Source of the DNA: Bradyrhizobium sp. dw_78
Lineage (GTDB): Bacteria; Pseudomonadota; Alphaproteobacteria; Rhizobiales; Xanthobacteraceae
Direction: 5' to 3'
Length of the DNA: 64,000 nucleotides
Assembly (NCBI RefSeq): GCF_018449525.1
Contig: NZ_JAAVUS010000001.1
Span: forward strand, 682,001-746,000
Positions 33,164 through 41,869 of the stretch are shown one piece after another (the stretch's first letter is position 1; every line of letters begins with the position of its first letter). The position numbers and the translations under genes are program-made. Below the pieces are notes generated by a model. It had not been told where the DNA came from and did no database searches. It saw only the letters and a program-made list of their open reading frames with translations.

Positions 33164-34138
33164 TTACGGTTTATCGCCAAAGCGGTTGACGACATTGGCC
33201 CATTTTTCAACGTCGCTGCGCAGATATTGGTCGAATTGTTCCGGCGTCATGGACATTGGAACGGCGCCCTGTTCGGCCCAGAGCCTGACGACGTCGGGCC
33301 GCTTGAGCACGTCGTTCACCGCGGCATTGAGCTTGTCGATGACCGGCTTCGGCGTACCGGCGGGCGCCATCAGGCCAAGCCAGATGGTTGCCTCATATCC
33401 GGATACCCCGGCCTCGTCGACTGTCGGTACGTCAGGCAGCACGGTTGAACGCGTCTTGCCGGTGGTGGCGAGCGCACGCACCTGGCCGGCGGCGACATTG
33501 GGCGCCATCGTGGTCACGGCATCGATCATCATCTGGGTTTGACCGCCGATGACGCCGCTGCGTGCCTCGCCGCTGTTGCGGTAGGGAACATGCACGATGT
33601 CGATGCCGGCCATGCTTCTGAGCAGTTCGCCGGCCATGTGATAGGGCGTGCCCTGACCGGCCGAGGCGTAGTTCAACGTTCCCGGCTTCGCCTTGGCGAG
33701 CGCGATCAACTCGGTCAGCGTCTTGGCCGGGACTTGCGGGCTCACCGCGATGACGAGGTCGGCATGATTGATCGGGGCGATCGGGGCGAGATCCCGCATC
33801 AGGATATATTTGCGTTGCGGTGCAAACGATTCGTTCGTGGTCTGGGTGTTCGATATCATCAATAGCGTGTAACCATCGGGCGGCGATTTGACCGCTTCCT
33901 GGGTGCCGATGACGCCGCCCGCGCCGGCATGATTTTCGACGATGAAAGGCTGGCCCAGGCTCGCCTGTAAATGGTTGCCGATCAGGCGGGCGGTGACATC
34001 GGCGGGGCCGCCGGCCCCGAAGGGGACGATGATCCGGACCGGATGCGCCGGATAATCTCCGGCCAGCGCCCGCGAGCCTGGGATCGTCATTGCCAGCAAT
34101 ACGGCCGCCAACATAGGCGCAGACCTTGGGCCCGTCAT
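33164..34138 (-). CDS. Bug family tripartite tricarboxylate-type solute-binding protein
   Basis: A 324-residue periplasmic protein of the TctC/Bug family: signal peptide (MTGPRSAPMLAAVLLAM, cleavage near ALA-GD), then YPAHPVRIIVPFGAGGPADVTAR, the family opening, and INHADLVIAVSPQ, VPYRNSGEARSGVIGGQTQMM and DVPTVDEAG. It binds small carboxylates in known cases. Orphan Bug genes without tctAB are common in this group of bacteria. The ATG has a GGGAGGGTGG site; an in-frame start at 34186 is less likely. Confidence 0.85.
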   Translation of the reverse strand: MTGPRSAPMLAAVLLAMTIPGSRALAGDYPAHPVRIIVPFGAGGPADVTARLIGNHLQASLGQPFIVENHAGAGGVIGTQEAVKSPPDGYTLLMISNTQTTNESFAPQRKYILMRDLAPIAPINHADLVIAVSPQVPAKTLTELIALAKAKPGTLNYASAGQGTPYHMAGELLRSMAGIDIVHVPYRNSGEARSGVIGGQTQMMIDAVTTMAPNVAAGQVRALATTGKTRSTVLPDVPTVDEAGVSGYEATIWLGLMAPAGTPKPVIDKLNAAVNDVLKRPDVVRLWAEQGAVPMSMTPEQFDQYLRSDVEKWANVVNRFGDKP

Positions 34139-34416
34139 TCCACCCTCCCTATTTGCCTTGCCCTGTGCCGGACAAGTTCCGCTCAATCTAGCTTTGTCGG
34201 GATTGGGCTGTCGACGACGGACTGAGGCGCCGCATCGGAAATAAGGGAGCGTGCCGGTGTACGGGGCCGTTGTCTGCTCGCGTCGGACGGAGGTAAAACA
34301 GCGCTGCGAACGGCGGCATTTCGGGCCTCCGCTGCATCACCTGTAAGCGGTTTTACGCAGGGATTGCTGGATAAATGCGCTTAGCGGCTGCGAGGTTTGA
34401 TGTTAACAATTCCGGC

Positions 34417-36528
34417 ATGAACCAGCACGCCAAGATCGAGATCCGGCATTCCACCTGTCCGCACGATTGCCCGTCGGCCTGTGCGCTTGATATCGAGGTG
34501 ATCGACAATTCCGCGATCGGCCGGGTGCGCGGTTCCAAGCGGCAGACCTATACGGCCGGTGTCGTCTGCGCCAAGGTCGCTCGTTATGCCGAACGCATTC
34601 ATCATCCGGAACGGTTGACCTATCCGCAATTCCGGGTCGGCCCGAAGGGGGCGGGCAAGTTCGCGCGGATTTCGTGGGACGATGCGCTGGACGAGATCGC
34701 GGCGCGTTTCAATCAGGCCGAACGCGAATTCGGTTCGGAATCGGTGTGGCCCTATTATTACGCCGGCACCATGGGCCTCGTGATGCGCGACGGCATCAAC
34801 CGGCTGACCCATGTCAAGAAATATTCGCGCTTCTACTCGACAATCTGCTCGAGCATCGCGCGCGTCGGCTTTGCCGCCGGTACCGGCCGCGTCGCCGGCG
34901 TCGATCCGCGTGAAATGGGTGTTTCCGACCTGATCGTGATCTGGGGCACCAATCCAGTCAACACCCAGGTCAATGTGATGACGCACGCCTCGCGCGCCCG
35001 CAAGGAGCGCGGCGCGAAGATCGCGGCGATCGACGTCTACAACAACGACACCATGAAGCAGGCCGATATCAAGATTCTGCTCCGGCCGGGCACCGACGGC
35101 GCGTTCGCCTGCGGCGTCATGCACGTGCTGTTCCGCGAGGGCTATGCCGATCGCGACTACCTGGCGCGCTATACCGATTGCCCCGGCGAGCTCGAGGCGC
35201 ACCTTGCGACCCGCACGCCGGAATGGGCGTCGTCGATTTGCGGCGTGCCGGTTGCGGAGATCGAGGCGTTCGCCCGCACCGTCGGGCAGACCAAGCGTTC
35301 GTTCTTCCGTCTCGGCTATGGCTTCACCCGTAGCCGCAACGGCGCGGCGCAGATGCATGCGGCGCTGTGCATTCCGGCTGTCACCGGCGCCTGGCAATAT
35401 GAAGGCGGCGGCGCCTTCTTCAACAATCTCGCGATCTGGAAGTTCAACGAATCCATCATCGAAGGCCATGATGCGATCGATCACTCCACGCGGATCCTCG
35501 ACCAGTCGAAAATCGGCCGCATCCTGACCGGCGATCCGGTGGCGCTCAAGGACGGTCCGCCGGTCAAGGCGATGCTGATCCAGAACACCAATCCGATGAC
35601 GGTGGCGCCGGAGCAGGCGCTGGTGCGGCAGGGATTTGCCCGCGACGATCTTTTCACCGTCGTGCATGAGCAGTTCATGACCGAGACCGCCAGGATGGCG
35701 GATCTCGTTTTGCCCGCGACCATGTTCATGGAGCATGACGATCTTTATTACGGCGGCGGCCATCAGCATATTTCGGTCGGCGCGAAGCTGATCGAACCGC
35801 CCGGCGAATGCCGCTCCAACCACCAGGTGCTGCAAGGTCTCGCCCGCCGCTTGAATGCCGTGCATCCCGGCTTCGAAATGTCGGCGCGCGAGTTGATCGA
35901 CGCCACGCTGAAGAAGAGTGGCCACGGCGACATCGAGGCGCTCCAGGCCGATATCTGGCGCGATATCCAGCCGGATTTCCGCACCTCGCATTATCTCGAC
36001 GGCTTCGCGCATGCCGACAAGAAGTTTCATTTCAAGGCCGACTGGGCCCATGTGCCGCTCGGCAATGCCGGCATGATGGGCGCGTGGGACCAGATGCCGA
36101 CGCTGCCCGATCACTGGGCGTCGATCGAGGAGGCGGATGAGGCGCACCCGTTCCGCCTCGCCACCAGCCCCTCGCGCAGCTTCCTCAACTCCAGTTTCAA
36201 CGAAACGCCGTCATCTCAGGCGCGCGAGGGCGCGCCGACCGTGATGATGCATCCCGAAGACGCGGCTCCGCTCGGGATCGGGGACGGCGACGCGGTCACG
36301 CTCGGCAACATGCGGGGCGAGACGACGTTGACGGCAAAACTGTTCGATGGCGTGCGCCGCGGCGTGCTGATCGCGGAATCGGTGCATCCGAACAAGGCTC
36401 ATATCGGCGGCTGCGGCATCAACATGCTCACGGGCGCCGAGGCCGTCGCTCCGGTCGGGGGCGCCGCGTTCCACGACAACAAGGTATGGGCAAAGCGGGC
36501 GGCTGCCGGCGCATTCCCGGCGCCTTAA
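34417..36528 (+). CDS. Molybdopterin oxidoreductase (formate dehydrogenase/DMSO reductase family), catalytic subunit
   Basis: A 703-residue molybdenum enzyme. The N-terminus STCPHDCPSACALDIEV with VCAKV further on gives four cysteines for a 4Fe-4S cluster (C-x3-C-x3-C). Downstream: WDDALDEIA, YSTICSSIAR, IWGTNPVNTQVN and a C-terminal molybdopterin dinucleotide-binding domain (FRLATSPSRSFLNSSF, PEDAAPLGIGDGDAV). No Tat signal is present, so it is probably cytoplasmic. No partner iron-sulfur or membrane subunit is adjacent. The ATG at 34417 is preferred over 34375 because family proteins begin near the cysteine motif. Substrate unknown. Confidence 0.83.
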   Translation: MNQHAKIEIRHSTCPHDCPSACALDIEVIDNSAIGRVRGSKRQTYTAGVVCAKVARYAERIHHPERLTYPQFRVGPKGAGKFARISWDDALDEIAARFNQAEREFGSESVWPYYYAGTMGLVMRDGINRLTHVKKYSRFYSTICSSIARVGFAAGTGRVAGVDPREMGVSDLIVIWGTNPVNTQVNVMTHASRARKERGAKIAAIDVYNNDTMKQADIKILLRPGTDGAFACGVMHVLFREGYADRDYLARYTDCPGELEAHLATRTPEWASSICGVPVAEIEAFARTVGQTKRSFFRLGYGFTRSRNGAAQMHAALCIPAVTGAWQYEGGGAFFNNLAIWKFNESIIEGHDAIDHSTRILDQSKIGRILTGDPVALKDGPPVKAMLIQNTNPMTVAPEQALVRQGFARDDLFTVVHEQFMTETARMADLVLPATMFMEHDDLYYGGGHQHISVGAKLIEPPGECRSNHQVLQGLARRLNAVHPGFEMSARELIDATLKKSGHGDIEALQADIWRDIQPDFRTSHYLDGFAHADKKFHFKADWAHVPLGNAGMMGAWDQMPTLPDHWASIEEADEAHPFRLATSPSRSFLNSSFNETPSSQAREGAPTVMMHPEDAAPLGIGDGDAVTLGNMRGETTLTAKLFDGVRRGVLIAESVHPNKAHIGGCGINMLTGAEAVAPVGGAAFHDNKVWAKRAAAGAFPAP

Positions 36529-36599
36529 ATCTTCCGGTTCACTTTTCGGAATCATGACCTAATGTTCGCCCGCAGATCATCAGGCGAGCGAGCAGGGCC

Positions 36600-37382
36600 A
36601 TGACCGACAATACCAGCGTACACCTCGAAAAGCGGGGGCAGGCGTTCTGGATCACCATCAACCGGCCGGAGAAGCGCAACGCGCTCAATGGCGAGGTCAT
36701 CGCGGGGATCGGCAAAGGCTATCGCGACGCCCATGACGACAAGGATGTCCGGGTCATCGTCTTGACCGGCGCGGGCGACAAGGCGTTCTGCGCCGGCGCC
36801 GATCTGCAGAACACCGGTGGCGCGTTCGCTGCGGACTTCTCCAAGCCGAATGTCGATTATGCCGACCTGTTGCGGCTGTCGCAGAACGCTACCAAGCCCG
36901 CGATCGCGCGGGTCGGCGGCGTCTGCATGGCCGGAGGCATGGGGCTGTTGTGCATGACCGACCTGGCGGTCGCGGCCGACAACGTGATCTTCGGCCTGCC
37001 CGAGGTGAAGGTCGGCGTATTCCCGATGCAGGTGATGGCCTTGCTGCAATCGATGGCGCCGCGACGCCTCATCAACGAATGGGCGCTGACCGGCGAGCCC
37101 TTTGATGCACATGCCGCGCAGGCCGCGGGGCTTCTGAACTACGTGGTGCCGGCAGCCGAGCTCGATGCCAAAATCGACTGGCTGATCGGCCGCATCGCCG
37201 ACAAATCGCCGACCGCGATCCGGCGCGGCAAATACGCCATGCGCGCGATCGCCTCGATGTCGTTCGATGAAAGCATCGCCTATACCGAAAGCCAGATCGC
37301 GCTTCTGGCGATGACCGAAGACGCCAAGGAAGGTCTCAAGGCGTTCGCCGAAAAGCGCGAGCCGTCATGGCCGGGGAAGTGA
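36600..37382 (+). CDS. Enoyl-CoA hydratase/isomerase family protein
   Basis: A 260-residue crotonase-fold protein. Oxyanion-hole segment AFCAGADLQNTGG, CoA-binding KRNALNG, and VGGVCMAGGMGLLCMTDLAVAAD are in the usual order. The second catalytic acid is at the FGLPEVKVGVFP region (Glu). Cytoplasmic. It may act on an acyl-CoA in the catabolic region; substrate unknown. It is followed by a dispersed repeat. Confidence 0.85.
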   Translation: MTDNTSVHLEKRGQAFWITINRPEKRNALNGEVIAGIGKGYRDAHDDKDVRVIVLTGAGDKAFCAGADLQNTGGAFAADFSKPNVDYADLLRLSQNATKPAIARVGGVCMAGGMGLLCMTDLAVAADNVIFGLPEVKVGVFPMQVMALLQSMAPRRLINEWALTGEPFDAHAAQAAGLLNYVVPAAELDAKIDWLIGRIADKSPTAIRRGKYAMRAIASMSFDESIAYTESQIALLAMTEDAKEGLKAFAEKREPSWPGK

Positions 37383-37390
37383 GCCCCACC

Positions 37391-37513
37391 TGTCGTCCCT
37401 GCGAAAGCAGGGGACCCATAACCACAAACCTTGGTTATGAAGTGGCCTCTCCCAGCCTTGAAAATGAGAGAGGGCACAGTCTATGGGCCCCGCTTTCGCG
37501 GGGGCGACGACGT
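37391..37513. repeat. Intergenic repeat with inverted ends
   Basis: The left end (37391-37414) contains CCCTGCGAAAGCAGGGG and the right end (about 37490-37513) CCCCGCTTTCGCGGGGG, so the ends are near-inverted repeats each forming a hairpin, 120 bp apart. Such CGTCCCTGCGAAAGCAGG units are common between genes in Bradyrhizobium-type genomes (memory, not checked). It fills the gap between convergent enoyl-CoA hydratase and GlcG-like genes and may terminate both. Confidence 0.6.
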
Positions 37514-37518
37514 ATTGA

Positions 37519-37947
37519 CTATCCCGGATTCGCCTTCAGTCCGGCCGCATCGATGCCGGCGATCGCGCAAATCTCGTCATTGTCCGAGGTGTCGCCGCTG
37601 ACGCCGACCGCGCCGAGCAGCGTCGCGCCGTCCTGGATCAGCACGCCGCCGGGGACCGGCACCAGCCGGCCCTGCGCCAGCGTGTTCGCCGCGTCGACGA
37701 AGTAAGCCTGTTCCTGCGCGCGCTGAAACAGCGCCCGTGAGCCCATGCCCATCGCGAGCGCGCCATAGGCCTTGCCGTGCGCGATCTCGGCGCGCATCAG
37801 GCTGGTGCCGTCCTGTGCCGCGGTGACCTTGACGCAGCCGCGGACATCGAGAACGGTGATAACGAGCGGTTTCAGTTTCTTCTCGACCGCCTTGGCGAGC
37901 GCGGCATCGAGGATCTTGCGAGCGACGTCGAGGGTCAGTTCAGCCAT
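37519..37947 (-). CDS. GlcG/HbpS family protein
   Basis: A 142-residue protein of the GlcG/HbpS family (MAELTLDVARKILDAALAKAVEK, VLDVRGCVKVTAAQDGTS, GRLVPVPGGVLI, GAVGVSGDTSDNDE). Members are found beside glycolate oxidase and other 2-hydroxyacid oxidoreductases, and some bind haem; the exact role is unclear. Its start lies 8 bp inside the end of the upstream FAD-oxidoreductase gene, so the two are translationally coupled. Confidence 0.82.
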   Translation of the reverse strand: MAELTLDVARKILDAALAKAVEKKLKPLVITVLDVRGCVKVTAAQDGTSLMRAEIAHGKAYGALAMGMGSRALFQRAQEQAYFVDAANTLAQGRLVPVPGGVLIQDGATLLGAVGVSGDTSDNDEICAIAGIDAAGLKANPG

Positions 37948-40927
37948 GAGCGGGCTCCTTTGTGATAGAAGATGAGGGATAGGGGACGGATCGCACGCTG
38001 TCGAGGCTCATCGCCAGCACCCGGGCGACATGAAGGGCATGACGCTCGGTGCCATCCTTGATCTGATGCCGGCAGGACGTGCCGTCGGCGACGATCAGCG
38101 CCGCGGCATCGGCCCGCCGCACCGCCGGCAGTAGCGATAGCTCGGCCATCTCGATCGATGCCTGATAGGTGTCGGCGCCGTAACCAAATGCACCTGCCAT
38201 GCCGCAGCAACTGGACTGGATGGTCTCGACCTTCAAATCCGGAATGAGGCGAAGTATCTGCTCCACCGGCTTGAGCGCGCCAAAGGACTTCTGGTGGCAG
38301 TGGCCATGCACCAGGGCTTGTCCGGCGATCGGGCCAAGCGGCAGCTTCAGCCGGCCGGCCTCGGCCTCGCGAACCAGGAATTCCTCGAACAACAGCGCAT
38401 GCGCGCCGATGTTTTTGGCGGTGTCGTCCGGGCGCAACGAGAGCAATTCGTCGCGAAGCGTCAAAAGGCAGCTTGGCTCAAGGCCGATGATCGGCACGCC
38501 GCGCGCGGCGAACGGCGCATAGGTCGTAACCACCCGGTCGAGTTCAGCGCGGGCCTTGTCGACCAGGCCAGCCGACAGGAAGGTGCGGCCGCAGCACAGC
38601 GGCCTGCCGTGGTCCGCAGGCTTTGGAATATGGACGCGGTATCCGCCTTCGGCCAGCACGCGCAGCGCGGCGTCGAGGTTTTCGCGCTCATAGGCGCGGT
38701 TGAACGTATCGGCAAACAGCACGACCTCGCGGCCACCGGCCGGGCCCACTGTCTCGACCTCTGATGTGAAAACATCCCGCCGGAATGCGGGCAGGGCCCG
38801 TTGTGCGCTGATGCCGGCAACTCTTTCAAACAGTTTCCGCAGCGTCGGGCTGTTGTTGCGCCAATTGGCAAGCGGCGCGAAGCGCGACGCCAGCGCGACA
38901 TAATGCGGCAGATAGCCGACCAGCCGGTCGCGCAGTGTAAGCCCATGCTTCGCGACCCGTGCCGCCAATACCTCGATCTTCATCTTGGCCATGTCGACGC
39001 CGGTCGGGCATTCGTGGCGGCAGGCCTTGCAGGACACGCAGAGTTTCAACGTGTCCATCATCTGGTCGGACGACAGCGCATCCGGTCCCAACTGGCCGGA
39101 GATCGCAAGCCGCAAGGTATTCGCACGGCCCCGCGTGACATCCTTCTCGTTGCGGGTGGCGCGATAGGACGGGCACATCACGCCGCCCTCGAGCTTGCGG
39201 CAGGCGCCGTTGTTGTTGCACATCTCGATCGCGCCCTGGAAGCCGCCGCCGGCGCCGGGATAGGCCGACCAGTCCAGTACGGTCTTCAGCTCAGCGATGC
39301 GATAATCCGGCGGATAGCGAAACAGCGAGCGATCGTCCATCTTGGGCGCATCGACGATCTTGCCGGGATTGAGCAAATTGCCGGGGTCGAAGCGGTGCTT
39401 GACCTCGCGGAAGTCGGCGATGATGCGCTCGCCGAACATCGTTTCGTGAAATTCCGATCGCACCAGCCCGTCGCCATGCTCGCCGGAATGCGAGCCTTTG
39501 TATTCGCGCACCATCTCGAAGGTTTCCTCGGCGATGGCGCGCATCGCCTTGACGTCCTTTTCGAGCTTGAGGTTCAGCACCGGGCGCACATGCAGGCAGC
39601 CTTCGGAGGCATGCGCATACATGGTGCCGCGGGTGCCGTGCCTGGCGAAGATGGCGTTGAGCCGCTCGGTGTAGTCGGCGAGGTGCGGCAACGGCACCGC
39701 GCAATCCTCGACAAAGGAGACCGGCTTGCCCTCCTGCTTCATCGACATCATGACGTTGAGTCCGGCGGCGCGGAACTCGGCGATGCCGGTCTGCAAGCCG
39801 GGATCGGTGATCTCGACCACGCCGCCCCATCTGCGCTTCTCGCGATCCCAGCCGAAACCGAGATCGGCCATCAACTCGCCGAGCTGCTTCAGCCGTTGCA
39901 GGTTTTCCGCCTGGCCCTCTTCGGCGAATTCGACGATCAGCACCGCATCCGGATCGTCGCGGATCGCGGCGCCAATGATCGGCTGGAACATCACGATCTC
40001 GCGGCCGAGCGAAAGCATGGTGCGGTCGACCAGTTCGACCGCGATCGGGCGTAGCTTGACCAGATGCTGGGCCGCATCCATCGCTTGGTAAAAACTGCCG
40101 AAATGGCAGACGCCCAGCACCTTGTTGCGGATGATGGGCCACAGCTTCAGTTCGACCTTGGTGGTGAAGGCGAGGGTGCCTTCCGAGCCCACCAAAAGGT
40201 GCGCCATGTTGTTGGCGGCGTTGCGCGGCACCAGCGCGTCGAGATTGTAGCCGCCGACGCGGCGCTGCACCTTGGGAAACCTTGTGGCAATCTCGGCCGC
40301 CTCGCGCTCGCCGAGCGCCAGCATGTCGCGAAACAGCGCGAGGCCCTCGTCATTTGAGTTGATCTGCGCTAGGTCGCGCGGCACTTCGCCAAAATGCAGT
40401 TGCTTGCCGTTGGCAAGCGCTGCGTCCATCGACAGCGTATTGTCGCGCATGGTGCCGTAGCGCAGCGAACGGCCGCCGCAGGAATTGTTGCCGGCCATGC
40501 CGCCGATGGTGGCGCGCGAGGCGGTGGAGACGTCGACCGGGAACCAGAGGCCGTGCGGCTTGAGCTGCCGGTTGAGATCGTCGAGCACGATGCCCGGTTC
40601 GACCAAGCAAGTGCGGTTCTCGACGTCGAGCGACAGGATGCGGTTCAGATATTTCGAGAGATCGATGACGATGCCGTCATTGACGGTCTGGCCGCATTGC
40701 GAGGTGCCGCCGCCGCGCGGCGTGACGATCCGTCCGTCGTCTCGGGCGATCGCCAGCGCCCGCAGTGCCTCGTCGACGGTCCTGGGGACCACCACGCCCG
40801 CCGGCATGATCTGGTAGAACGAGGCGTCGGTCGCATACCGGCCGCGACTGAAGCGGTCGAACAAGACCTCGCCGGTGATCTCGCGGGCCAGACGGGCCTG
40901 GAGCGTTGTGGATCCGTTATCGCGCAT
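37940..40927 (-). CDS. FAD/4Fe-4S oxidoreductase, GlcD-GlcF fusion (YdiJ-like)
   Basis: A 995-residue enzyme that joins a FAD-binding (GlcD/VAO) domain (residues about 30-470; TPRGGGTSQCGQTVNDG and GGMAGNNSCGGRSLRYG) with iron-sulfur domains. CNNNGACRKLEGGVMCPSYR and LCVSCKACRHECPTGVDMAK supply cluster cysteines, and the C-terminal CCG domain has CCGRTF, HCHQKSF and SSCCGMAGAFGY. The layout is that of YdiJ-type D-2-hydroxyglutarate or related D-2-hydroxyacid dehydrogenases. Electrons likely pass through the clusters to the respiratory chain. It lies in an apparent gntR-oxidoreductase-glcG operon. Confidence 0.87.
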   Translation of the reverse strand: MRDNGSTTLQARLAREITGEVLFDRFSRGRYATDASFYQIMPAGVVVPRTVDEALRALAIARDDGRIVTPRGGGTSQCGQTVNDGIVIDLSKYLNRILSLDVENRTCLVEPGIVLDDLNRQLKPHGLWFPVDVSTASRATIGGMAGNNSCGGRSLRYGTMRDNTLSMDAALANGKQLHFGEVPRDLAQINSNDEGLALFRDMLALGEREAAEIATRFPKVQRRVGGYNLDALVPRNAANNMAHLLVGSEGTLAFTTKVELKLWPIIRNKVLGVCHFGSFYQAMDAAQHLVKLRPIAVELVDRTMLSLGREIVMFQPIIGAAIRDDPDAVLIVEFAEEGQAENLQRLKQLGELMADLGFGWDREKRRWGGVVEITDPGLQTGIAEFRAAGLNVMMSMKQEGKPVSFVEDCAVPLPHLADYTERLNAIFARHGTRGTMYAHASEGCLHVRPVLNLKLEKDVKAMRAIAEETFEMVREYKGSHSGEHGDGLVRSEFHETMFGERIIADFREVKHRFDPGNLLNPGKIVDAPKMDDRSLFRYPPDYRIAELKTVLDWSAYPGAGGGFQGAIEMCNNNGACRKLEGGVMCPSYRATRNEKDVTRGRANTLRLAISGQLGPDALSSDQMMDTLKLCVSCKACRHECPTGVDMAKMKIEVLAARVAKHGLTLRDRLVGYLPHYVALASRFAPLANWRNNSPTLRKLFERVAGISAQRALPAFRRDVFTSEVETVGPAGGREVVLFADTFNRAYERENLDAALRVLAEGGYRVHIPKPADHGRPLCCGRTFLSAGLVDKARAELDRVVTTYAPFAARGVPIIGLEPSCLLTLRDELLSLRPDDTAKNIGAHALLFEEFLVREAEAGRLKLPLGPIAGQALVHGHCHQKSFGALKPVEQILRLIPDLKVETIQSSCCGMAGAFGYGADTYQASIEMAELSLLPAVRRADAAALIVADGTSCRHQIKDGTERHALHVARVLAMSLDSVRSVPYPSSSITKEPAHG

Positions 40928-40957
40928 CGTTTGTCCGTAGTCGGGGCGGACCAGAAA

Positions 40958-40973
40958 TTCAATCCTTTTGGAT
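40958..40973. promoter_or_regulatory. Inverted repeat before the FAD-oxidoreductase gene
   Basis: CAATCC (40958-40963) and GGATTG (40968-40973) form a 6-bp palindrome around TTTT, 31 bp upstream of the oxidoreductase start and 42 bp downstream of gntR. No T-run follows on the minus strand, so it is more likely a regulator site or leader hairpin than a terminator. Confidence 0.35.
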
Positions 40974-41014
40974 TGTCTTGATATTTTGAATGCAAAATCG
41001 AGGTTGAGAAGGGT

Positions 41015-41752
41015 TCAAGCCGTTTCGGAAGCCGGTGGTCCGGCCTCCTTCAGGTGCTCGACTGCGGCCGTCTGCTTGTTGCGCAAATGCGCGAACAGGA
41101 TGTCGCCGAGTTCGCTACCGGCGCGGCGGCGCAGCGCTTCCAGGATGGCCTCGTGCTCGCGCATGGCTTCGCCCCAGCGTTCGCGTTTGCGCGCGAAATT
41201 GGCGGAGTAGCGGATGCGGCGGATCCGCCCGGCGAAATTGGCGTAGGTGGCGCGCAGCGTCGCGTTGCGCGAGGCTTCGACAATCTTCTGGTGGATCAAC
41301 TGGTTGACGTGGAAATAGCCATGCATGTCGCGGTGCAGGTAGAAGCCGTACATCTCGTAATGCAGCCGTTCGATCTCGGCAATTTCGGCGTCGGTGATGT
41401 TTTCGCAGGCGAGACGGCCGGCAAGGCTTTCAAGGCCGCCCATGACGTCGAACAATTCGCCGAGATCGCGCTCGCTCAACTGACGGACGCGGGCGCCGCG
41501 GTTCGGCAGCAGTTCGATCAATCCTTCCGCGGCCAGCACTTTCAGCGCCTCGCGCAGCGGCGTTCGCGAGATGCCGAGCATCTCGCAAAGCTGCCGCTCG
41601 GGAATGCGGCCGCCATCGGGAATATTACCCTCGACGAGGTGGTCCCGCAGCCGCGTCAGGATCTCGTCATGCAGAGAGTGGTCTTCCCGCTCGGGAATGG
41701 CGTTAGCCGTAACCGCCCGCGCGGTGGCGTCGCTCGGAATCAATGGTCTCAT
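41015..41752 (-). CDS. GntR/FadR-type (FCD) transcriptional regulator
   Basis: A 245-residue regulator: N-terminal winged helix (HDEILTRLRDHLVEG, RIPERQLCEMLGISRTPLREALKVLAAEGL, about 28-90) and an all-helical FCD ligand domain whose metal-type residues are in the region LHYEMYGFYLHRD, FHVNQLIHQKIVE and MREHEAILEAL. Such FCD domains sense small carboxylic acids or amino acids. It is divergent from the first serine-glyoxylate aminotransferase and upstream of the oxidoreductase, so it probably controls both. Confidence 0.86.
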   Translation of the reverse strand: MRPLIPSDATARAVTANAIPEREDHSLHDEILTRLRDHLVEGNIPDGGRIPERQLCEMLGISRTPLREALKVLAAEGLIELLPNRGARVRQLSERDLGELFDVMGGLESLAGRLACENITDAEIAEIERLHYEMYGFYLHRDMHGYFHVNQLIHQKIVEASRNATLRATYANFAGRIRRIRYSANFARKRERWGEAMREHEAILEALRRRAGSELGDILFAHLRNKQTAAVEHLKEAGPPASETA

Positions 41753-41795
41753 AAACTGATTTATGCCCCGACCATCGGGGGTCGGACAAGAAAAA

Positions 41796-41805
41796 TTGTG
41801 AACAA
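41796..41805. promoter_or_regulatory. Candidate GntR/FCD operator
   Basis: TTGTGAACAA has the TTGT-N2-ACAA half-sites seen for FCD-type GntR regulators. It lies between the divergent gntR (start 41752) and aminotransferase (start 41870), the expected place for autoregulation. A second small palindrome, ATAAACTGATTTAT, overlaps the gntR start at 41751-41764. Confidence 0.4.
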
Positions 41806-41869
41806 TATATCAGTTGATGGAAAATAAATTGAATGCAATAGTTGCCGTTCCATAGCCAAGGAGGCCAGG

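Noticed and set aside
34381..36147. Long minus-strand frame (588 codons) inside the molybdopterin oxidoreductase gene
   Set aside because: Antisense shadow of a gene with clear cluster cysteines and molybdopterin motifs; the shadow has Arg/Asp-rich low-complexity composition.
38801..40054. Plus-strand frame of 417 codons inside the FAD/4Fe-4S gene
   Set aside because: Antisense shadow of a gene with firm FAD and cysteine motifs.
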